This document shows positions 34,859 through 45,716 of a stretch of 45,716 nucleotides of DNA, one piece after another; the stretch's first letter is position 1; each line of letters starts with the position of its first letter. Source of the DNA: Reclinomonas americana ATCC 50394. Lineage: Eukaryota; Jakobida; Jakobea; Jakobida. The stretch lies in the NCBI GenBank assembly GCA_048213135.1, contig PS015032.1, forward strand, positions 35,838 through 81,553, given 5' to 3'. The notes below the pieces were generated by a model. It saw nothing but the letters and a program-made list of their open reading frames with translations, was not told where the DNA came from and did no database searches. A program made the translations under genes and the position numbers.

Positions 34859-37832
34859 ATGCAACTACCGCGGAGAGCGGTGGTGGCACGCGTCGCTGTC
34901 TCGTTTCTCATTCTCAGTGCCCTCTTTCTCCTCGTTGCGACATGCCTCGTCACTGCCAGCGCAGTGACGATCGATGAGCTGGAGGAGGCGCGTCGGCAAG
35001 GCGTGCACGAACTGGAAGTGGAGATGAGGGGCTGGATTGCAGGCGTGGACATCCCAGTGCTTGTGCTTGTGTCGTGGAGAGACCCAGCTATCAGAACCCT
35101 CCAACAAGCAGGTACGCATTGAGCGCGGAAGATGTTGGCGGCAATCAATGTCTTTCCTCTCTCTTCTCTCTCTCTCTCTCTGTCTCTCTCTCTCTCTCTC
35201 TCTGCACGTCGCTTTCTCTTTCTCTCTGTGCACATCTCTCTTTCTCGTGATTCCTCTGGAAAGCTGGGATGCGATGCAGCAATCTGTCTCACATCTCGCT
35301 GTCTGTTGCCTTGCATGCAAACCGGTTCAGTCGAGCAAGCCGTCGGCAAGGGCGACATCGTGGTGAGTCCACCGCGACAGCGTCAAGTGATGAGTCAGCT
35401 GCAGCTCGCTCTGATGGAGAAGGGCCTGTGGGGCCCGTCCAGCTGGCGACAGTTCGTGCCATTCTCGTCCACAATGCGACCGGTGAGTGTCTCGCCACGC
35501 AGCATTTGGTGTCTGTTCTTCTGCTGGATGTTTGCATGCACGTTGTCTTTGTTGTTCTTCCTCTTTCCTCTTTCCTCTTTCCTCTTTCCTCTTTCCTCTT
35601 CTTCTCTCAATCTCTCACTCTCTCTCTCTCTCTCTCTCCCCGCTGCGGTGCGACGAGGGCTGTGTGGTGCGTTTCCATGGGAGACGGAGAGATGTGCAGA
35701 GAGGGAGGGAGAGCGGGGTTCATTCGCTCATCTTCTCAACTTGATCCACTCTTGACAGCCGCCTCGGCCTGCTCCTCTGCCGCGCCGACGAGTTGGCCTG
35801 CTCGTTCGTGGACGCCTGTACTTGCTGTCGGTCGCTGCTGACGGCTCGGATGTAAGCCTTGTCGGTGAGTTTGCACATCCTGTTGCCGCACACGCACGTT
35901 GTTGCTGAAGTGTGTGTGCAGCCGAGGATTTCGCCAGAGCTGAACAGCTGGAAAGCGTATTCATTCCGGCCATGGCAATGGCCATGCGTCTGCAGTTGGA
36001 ACGCAACATGCCTGAGGCGAGTGGTTGTGCATGCCACTCCATTGCCAACCCCTCCTCCGTCTCTCAATGCACCCTTTGCTCTCTCATGCAGCCGAAGCCA
36101 ATCAAGTTTGGGTTGTCACGACTGGAGTACCTTCTCAAGGGATTCCGCATTCCAGTACCCGCCTTTAACACCTCGTTCCTTGCCNNNNNNNNNNNNNNNN
36201 NNNNNNNNNNNNNNNNNNNNNNNNNNNNNNNNNNNNNNNNNNNNNNNNNNNNNNNNNNNNNNNNNNNNNNNNNNNNNNNNNNNNNNNNNNNNNNNNNNNN
36301 NNNNNNNNNNNNNNNNNNNNNNNNNNNNNNNNNNNNNNNNNNNNNNNNNNNNNNNNNNNNNNNNNNNNNNNNNNNNNNNNNNNNNNNNNNNNNNNNNNNN
36401 NNNNNNNNNNNNNNNNNNNNNNNNNNNNNNNNNNNNNNNNNNNNNNNNNNNNNNNNNNNNNNNNNNNNNNNNNNNNNNNNNNNNNNNNNNNNNNNNNNNN
36501 NNNNNNNNNNNNNNNNNNNNNNNNNNNNNNNNNNNNNNNNNNNNNNNNNNNNNNNNNNNNNNNNNNNNNNNNNNNNNNNNNNNNNNNNNNNNNNNNNNNN
36601 NNNNNNNNNNNNNNNNNNNNNNNNNNNNNNNNNNNNNNNNNNNNNNNNNNNNNNNNNNNNNNNNNNNNNNNNNNGGCCATTACCTCTCACTCGCGTGCTA
36701 TGGTTTCTGATCGCCCTCTGTGTCCGTACAGCTCATCGCCTGGTACTTTGTGGTGCGTCACTCACTTGCACCAGATTACCAAACCATGCATGTTCCTTCC
36801 TCTCTCCTTACCCTTGTCCATGCACGGCACGCGCAGCCACCCTCCGCCGTGCACGAGCGATACTTGCCACCACCACTGCCGCCACCGCCCGAGTGGTCGG
36901 GCGATGTGGACGGACTGGTTTCACTTCGCTTGCCTGGACCCTTCGAGCGCATGCGGTATCGTCGCCCACAACCGGCTGCGGCATCGGTAAGGACTGGATT
37001 CATCATGGACTCGGGCCGTGGAGAACCGCCACTTGTGGAGTGCACCGTGTGCGGCTCGCGATTCGTGCGCGCCCACCCACCGCCACCACTTGGTCCGCGA
37101 GTGCGAACTGTTGTGGGTGCCTTGTGCGTCGATCTGGATCGTGAGGCGCGTGATCGCATGCGCCAGACGTGGATGCGCTACAGCAACGTGTATCATGCGC
37201 AGCACAACCCGCACGGCTCGCTGCAAGTGATCTTTGTGATGGGTCGTCCTCGCTCTGCCGCCACGCGGCAGGCACTGCACGACGAGTTCCTGCAACACGG
37301 TGACATGGCGTTCCTCGACATCCACGAGAACGTACACAACGGCAAGAACCTGGAGTGGCTGTTTATGGTGTACGACGCTTACGGGCACAACCAGATGGTG
37401 CGGTACGTTGGGCGCGTGGACATGGACGTGTTCCTTCGACCGGTGAAGATGGAGCGCGAGCTGCGACGACTTCCGCGCGAGCGTCTGCTGTGGGCGCACA
37501 CGATTCTCGGGTACCGTGGTCGACGGTTATTCGAGTATCCTCTCGGGCCGGCGTACTTTGTCAGCTGGGATCTGGTGGTGTTCCTGCGTCGCACAACATC
37601 AATATCGGCAGTCGACCGGATGGGAGCCGACGACTGTGCGGTGGGATACTACTTTGCGAACTCCGACCTGCCGGTGCACATGGCTTCCGACATGCGGTTC
37701 CACGATCTCCAGGGCCACAAAAAGTCGCTCTTCGAGGAGCCCACAACCGACGAGTCCATCAACATTCATCGGGTGTCCGATCTGCCGCAGCTGCAGGCAT
37801 TCATGGAGCGTTTTCCGGACGGGGTGTGGTGA
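34859..37832 (+). CDS. GT31-type beta-1,3-glycosyltransferase, copy 3 (490-N gap inside)
   Basis: It starts at ATG 34859 with a long signal anchor (VAVSFLILSALFLLVATCLV) and keeps the copy-2 exon plan: exon 2 near 35331-35480 (GLWGPSSWRQFVPF), exon 3 near 35759-35865 (VGLLVRGRLYLLSVAADGS), exon 4 near 35922-36016 ending in a GC donor (GCGAGT), and exon 5 from about 36092 into the gap 36185-36674. The 21-nt L-I-A-W-Y-F-V exon is near 36731-36751, and the final exon runs from about 36838 to TGA 37832. Catalytic motifs are intact: YVGRVDMDVFLRP (DxD), EYPLGPAYFVSWDLVV, RMGADDCAVGYYF. The acidic residue before the Cys is Asp-Asp rather than Glu-Asp. The exon in the gap (equivalent to 33496-33614 in copy 2) is missing from the sequence, not necessarily from the gene. 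Confidence 0.82.
36185..36674. other. Assembly gaps (this one is the 490-N gap in GT31 copy 3)
   Basis: All N runs in the window: 1603-1698, 2994-3013, 8970-9238, 18939-18958, 25573-25592, 26268-26317, 27130-27149, 27922-28293, 29859-29878, 33289-33308, 36185-36674, 38349-39019, 40634-40852, 42455-42474. The 20-N and 50-N runs look like placeholders of unknown true length. Those at 2994, 27130, 26268, 29859, 36185 and 42455 fall at or near coding sequence and limit the models. Confidence 0.95.
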
Positions 37833-37941
37833 CTGCTGTGACGGCTGTGAGGGTGGGATGGAGCGTAATAATGATAGTGAAGTGAGTGCGGCCACAGTGC
37901 AAATTCGTTGTTTCGCGCTCTCGGAAAACTCTATCTTGCAC

Positions 37942-42195
<4,254 letters not shown>

Positions 42196-42234
42196 AGGTG
42201 TGTAAAAATGCAACAGATACACTTGTGGGGGGTA

Positions 42235-42410
42235 TTGTTGGGCAGTGGGAACTTGTGAACTCTTTCTCTTCCTCCTCCTCGTCAACGTCGTCGTCAGTCA
42301 CTTGTTGGACTCTGCAGAGTCAACGTGTGGGGCTGCACGTTGACGTTTCCGGTCTGACTCGTCGGAGTCGCTGGCATTGTCTGTACGGCCAAGGCGGATG
42401 TACGGTAGAG
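42235..42410 (+). pseudogene. Possible degenerate fifth GT31 first exon
   Basis: Just after copy 4 there is a hydrophobic leader-like stretch (LFLFLLLVNVVVSHLL in one frame). In another frame follows LQSQRVGLHVDVSGL, which resembles the exon-1 stem segment of copy 4 (LQLARHHQVLGFHMDV). The two are out of frame with each other, no downstream GT31 exons follow, and a gap begins at 42455. It may be a decayed duplicate remnant or chance similarity. Confidence 0.25.
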
Positions 42411-42474
42411 CAGCTCCCCTTTCTTCCCCCTAGTTCCTCCCCTTTTCTCCGACCNNNNNNNNNNNNNNNNNNNN

Positions 42475-44365
42475 GGCGGGGGCGGCGGGGGCGCAAGCAG
42501 GTCAAGCGCCTCCTGCAGTCCCACCGCCAAGGTGCGAGTGGCGTTGCGCATGGCAAAGTCGCGAATGAGGCCAAACTTCGCAGTACTTTTGTGAGTCGCC
42601 TGCGTTATCAAGATCGCGCGCAGAAGTCAGTCGCAACAGCAGTTTGGAACGCATCTGCTCTGTAACCACACTCACCGGGATTCCGTCGAGGACAGCCTTC
42701 TCGGCACTCGCAGGATCCGAAATGCCGCGAATGTGAACCATTGCAACCGTACTCGTTGGATGAGCCACTTCAAAGGCGTACTGTGCTCCGAGCGCCTCCA
42801 TTTCGCACGCGAGAATGTTCTTCCCGGCACCGGATTCAGCCAGCCGGCTTGCAAAATTCGGGCTCTTGACGACGAAGGGTACGCTGGCCATTTCGCTGTT
42901 GAAGTGCACGAGGTCGATGTTTTGCTGATCTGAGTCCGCAGGGGCCCATGTGCCGACCTGGCCAATAATCAAATTCAAGTCGGCCTGATCACGAGGGAGA
43001 CCAAACGGTGAGAACGGCGGTCATGATTACGAAGCAACTGCAAGTGCACGATCATCAGTATTGCAAACCTCTTTCTTGTCGAGCTTGTCAAGCGTCTCCT
43101 TGCTCGTTCGAGAACCTCTTTTGCAGGCTCTATCGACTGCGCTGGCTGCCTTCGCAAGTGCCTCATCAAGAACAGCCATAACGTCCGCGTAGTGCATCCC
43201 GGCTCTGAGAATCGCACCGCGGTTCGTGGTTACCGAGCTGAGGAGACCGCAAAAGACACCTCCCTCAACGAGCAACCGAGAAGTGGTGAACTTGTTCACG
43301 GTGAATCCTTTGACGACTGCTTTCGGTTTCGTTTTCGGTTTCGCGTCGTCTTCTTTCTCTTTCTCGTCAATGTTAACGTCCACGATGTCCGACCGGTACA
43401 AAGGATCGACAATTGTCTTGGGAATCACCACGTCTCCCAGCTGCATGGAATGCGACCAGGAACAATAAGGGAAAAATAAGCAGAAGCGTGGAGCTCGAGA
43501 GAGCGCGATCTTCAAACCTTCGCGTCGCTATTTAGCGAGCCGGCAATGCCGACCAGATACACCACTCGCAGCTCTTCGCTCATGCGCATTGCAGAGTGCA
43601 CGAACTTCTGCATCGACAGAAAGCCCTGGTGGTTGACGGTTGAGAAGGCAATCGTCTTGCACGGCGACAAGGTGTATCCATATCCGTTGTCATCATACAC
43701 TGTCGGAGACTTCTGATGATAGAAGTTACAAAGTCAAACCCTGCAGCGCACGACATTTTGCTTCGCAGCCAAGCAGCAAACCTCTCCAAGCAGGTTCGTT
43801 CCGAACTCCTCCAAGCGAGACATCCCGCGGATCTCGTCGAGAAGAACTTGGTACTCAGCCGTCATGGCAGTAACAACGACGATCTTGACATGTGAAAGGG
43901 CCTCGCGAAGCTCTGAGATATCGATTTACGCAGTCATGATCAGTGAACAGCTCTGCACGCAGCGAAGAGGTGCAACTGTGAACACTCATCGACCAGTGCA
44001 CCAATGCCCCTGTGCTCACACAGATCTGAGAAGGAAGCGAACAATAATGTTGTGTGCAAAACTGACTCTCGCTGTGGCAATGGATTGCCGGCGCCGGTAC
44101 ATGCGATACGAATGACGCCAGCGAACTGATACCAGTATACAGGTCAAGCCCATTCATCGAAGCGTGCGCGTGTGTGAGTGCGGCACGTGTGCAGTGCAGA
44201 GAGAGCCAGTAACAGTGCGAGAACATTGTGCGTGTCTGATTGAAATCTTGCACGCTCAGCAGCGAAGGCATTTTGTGTGCGTGTATGTGCATGTGCTCTC
44301 ATAAACAAACCAGTCGCTCGGCTGCGGACGCCAGATCCAGAAGCAGCGTTACTGGAAGAAGCCAT
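42475..44365 (-). CDS. Nucleoside (uridine/purine) phosphorylase-like protein, both ends incomplete
   Basis: Secure exons: 43912-43782, 43712-43518, 43440-43069, 42984-42676 and 42599 into the gap at 42474. The phosphorylase fold is recognisable: a first beta strand HVKIVVVTAMTAEYQVLL, the FSTVNHQGF region, VVYLVGIAGSLN (phosphate-binding glycine segment), LGDVVIPKTI, and the late VKSPNFASRL / ACEMEALGAQYAFEV segment with the ME pair that contacts ribose in this family. It likely cleaves nucleosides with phosphate in salvage, although substrate class is unclear. An insert of about 15 charged residues (DEKEKEDDAKPKTKPKA) lies after the I-P-K-T motif. The N-terminus is unsettled. A good start exon, ATG 44365 to 44311 with a GTTTGT donor, encodes MASSSNAASGSGVRSRAT, but the exons linking it to 43912 could not be fixed. 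The stop lies in or past the gap 42455-42474. Confidence 0.72.
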
Positions 44366-44463
44366 AGCACTCTCTCACAAAGCAAACAGAAATGGCCAAG
44401 AAACTGAAATGAGCGCCAACGCAACCAACCAACCAGGCGACGAAAAACTTGACACACTCACAG
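44366..44463. promoter_or_regulatory. 98 bp bidirectional promoter region
   Basis: It separates ATG 44365 (minus, phosphorylase-like) from ATG 44464 (plus, RRP1). The plus-strand start is directly preceded by CACAG, so an acceptor-like AG abuts the ATG. No core promoter motif is obvious. Confidence 0.4.
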
Positions 44464-45685
44464 ATGGCTGACGCAGAGATCGGCCAACGCCTCGCCTCGC
44501 GACTCGGGCACAACGGTTCGTACCACCTCACACACACACCCACACCAGAGCACGCATGCATCCGCGACAGCAGACGTCCAGAAAACAGTGTGAAAGTTGT
44601 TGATGCACATTCACATCAACGACCTGCACCACACACACTTTTTTCCTCCCCCGCCGCCTGCTCATCTCCGTGACACAACAGAGCGCGAGGAACGCGATGC
44701 AGCAGTGAAAGCGCTCTTCCAGATGTTCCAAAAGGTCGACTCGATGACCGACGCCGAGATGCTGGTGATCTGGAAGGGCCTCTTCTATGGTGAGTCCTCT
44801 TCTCTCTCTCTTTCTCTCTCCCTCGCCTCTTGCCACCCTCCTCTCTCTCTCTCTCTCCATCACAGTTTCCTTCTCTCTCTTTTGTTTTCCTCCTGTCAGC
44901 TTCACTTCTCTAGGACTTCCTCTCTTTGTTTCTCCTCCCTCTCCCTCTCCCCCCTTCTCACCCCCTCCCTCCCTCACCTGCCCTCAGCCATGTGGTTCTC
45001 CGACGGAGTCCCCGTCCAACGCGAGCTCGCCCAGCGCATGGCCCAGCTGATGCATGCATTCCCGACACTGGAGCTGACCATGCGCTTCGCGGAGACATTC
45101 ATGCTGACCATGCAACGCGAATGGCCGCGACTGGACCACCTGCGTCTGGACAAGTACTACCACCTGGTGGAGTGTGTGGTGCGGGAGCTCTTGTCGCTGG
45201 TGTGCACGGCCGAGGAGACCTTCCGCGAGCAGCAAGATGGTGATGATGACGAGGGGGATCGTCAGCTGAACCCGGTGGCTGTCGATGTGGCCAATCTGTT
45301 GTACGAGCACGTGTTCCGCGCCACGGCTGAGCCGCTGCGTAGTGATGTGGAGGATGCTGCGTTGGTGGTAAATGGCGACGAGGAGGCGGAGGAAGCCGTC
45401 GTCGATGACGACGAGGATGAGGAAGAGGAATACGACGATGAAGTTGAGGAGGAGGAGGAGGAGGAGGAGCAGCCGAAGAAGAACAAGAACAAGAACAAGG
45501 GCAAGAAGGGCAAGAAGGGCAAGCGTGGCACCTCTGACGAAGGTTTGTTGCTGCAGCATCCACTTGCTCCTCCACCACCGCCATCTCACTGTGTGTGCTC
45601 AGAGGCCGAGCAAGGCTTGAGTCGCGCCCAGATGCGTCAGCTGACGAAGCAACGCATTGCCGCCAAGCGCAGACAACGCAAAGTG
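44464..45685 (+). CDS. RRP1: RRP1/NOP52 nucleolar rRNA-processing protein, partial (runs off right edge)
   Basis: Exons 44464-44515, 44682-44789, 44988-45542 and 45603-45685, with a GTGAGC donor leading out of the window; junctions are phase 1 and in frame. The N-terminal block matches the Nop52 family: ALFQMFQKVDSMTDAEMLVI, WKGLFYAMWFSDGVPVQREL, LTMQREWPRLDHLRLDKYYH, LVECVVRELL and LNPVAVDVANLLYEHVF. A long Asp/Glu run and a Lys-rich run (KKNKNKNKGKKGKKGK) follow, likely nucleolar targeting. Family members act in the nucleolus in cleavage and maturation of 27S/ITS1-containing pre-rRNA for the large ribosomal subunit. The last visible residues (MRQLTKQRIAAKRRQRKV) begin a basic helical region. 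The 3' end is outside the window. Confidence 0.9.
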
Positions 45686-45716
45686 GTGAGCGACTTTCTA
45701 ATCCATTCCCGCGATT

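Overview
The window is a gene-dense, intron-rich nuclear segment of a eukaryote, most likely a GC-rich single-celled (probably flagellated) protist. Nearly every gene is cut into short exons by GT-AG introns of about 45-110 nt. Donors are mostly GTGAGT, GTGCGT or GTTGCG, and acceptors are mostly GCAG. I cannot name the species. Gene models below were built by hand: open frame, splice sites, and agreement of reading phase across each junction. Internal exon edges may be off by a base or two. There are 14 N-gaps, many next to microsatellites.

Layout, left to right. A Kelch-repeat gene (-) runs off the left edge and lies head-to-head with a very large gene (+, 3014-13966) encoding armadillo repeats, a PB1 domain and a MAPKKK-type kinase. 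Converging on it is a coiled-coil gene (-, 14094-17742) that ends in a small Cys/His zinc-binding domain. That gene starts 127 bp from a divergent sterol-transfer-like VASt (Aster) domain gene (+, 17870-19557). Next come a macro domain fused to six gelsolin repeats (+, 19815-25166), a NAP/SET histone-chaperone gene (-, ending at 25240), and a long Ser/Thr/Pro-rich acidic/basic protein (-, 26243-29016). Four tandem GT31-type glycosyltransferase genes follow (+, 29569-42195), then a nucleoside-phosphorylase-like gene (-) that shares a 98 bp head-to-head promoter with RRP1/NOP52 (+, running off the right edge).

The standout feature lies between 15212 and 14190 on the minus strand, inside the zinc-domain region of the coiled-coil gene. 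The final part of the domain is separated from the rest by about 1 kb. That kilobase holds no useful ORF but contains at least eleven evenly spaced intron-exon-intron signatures. Each candidate exon is a single codon (one is two codons), all in phase 0. Joined, they supply a 12-residue linker between the HPG and WSCCG motifs, close to the spacing I recall for CHORD-like zinc domains. This looks like a tandem array of 3-nt microexons.

Other points: the macro-gelsolin and ARM-PB1-kinase domain combinations, GC-AG introns at the same position in two GT31 paralogues, an early-stop problem in GT31 copy 1, an apparently N-terminally short NAP protein, and several intronic tandem repeats with periods from 2 to about 240 nt. 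The genes do not form one pathway. They touch signalling (ARM-PB1-kinase), cytoskeleton or axoneme (coiled-coil, gelsolin), lipid transfer (VASt), chromatin (NAP), Golgi glycosylation (GT31 array), nucleoside salvage and rRNA processing (RRP1).
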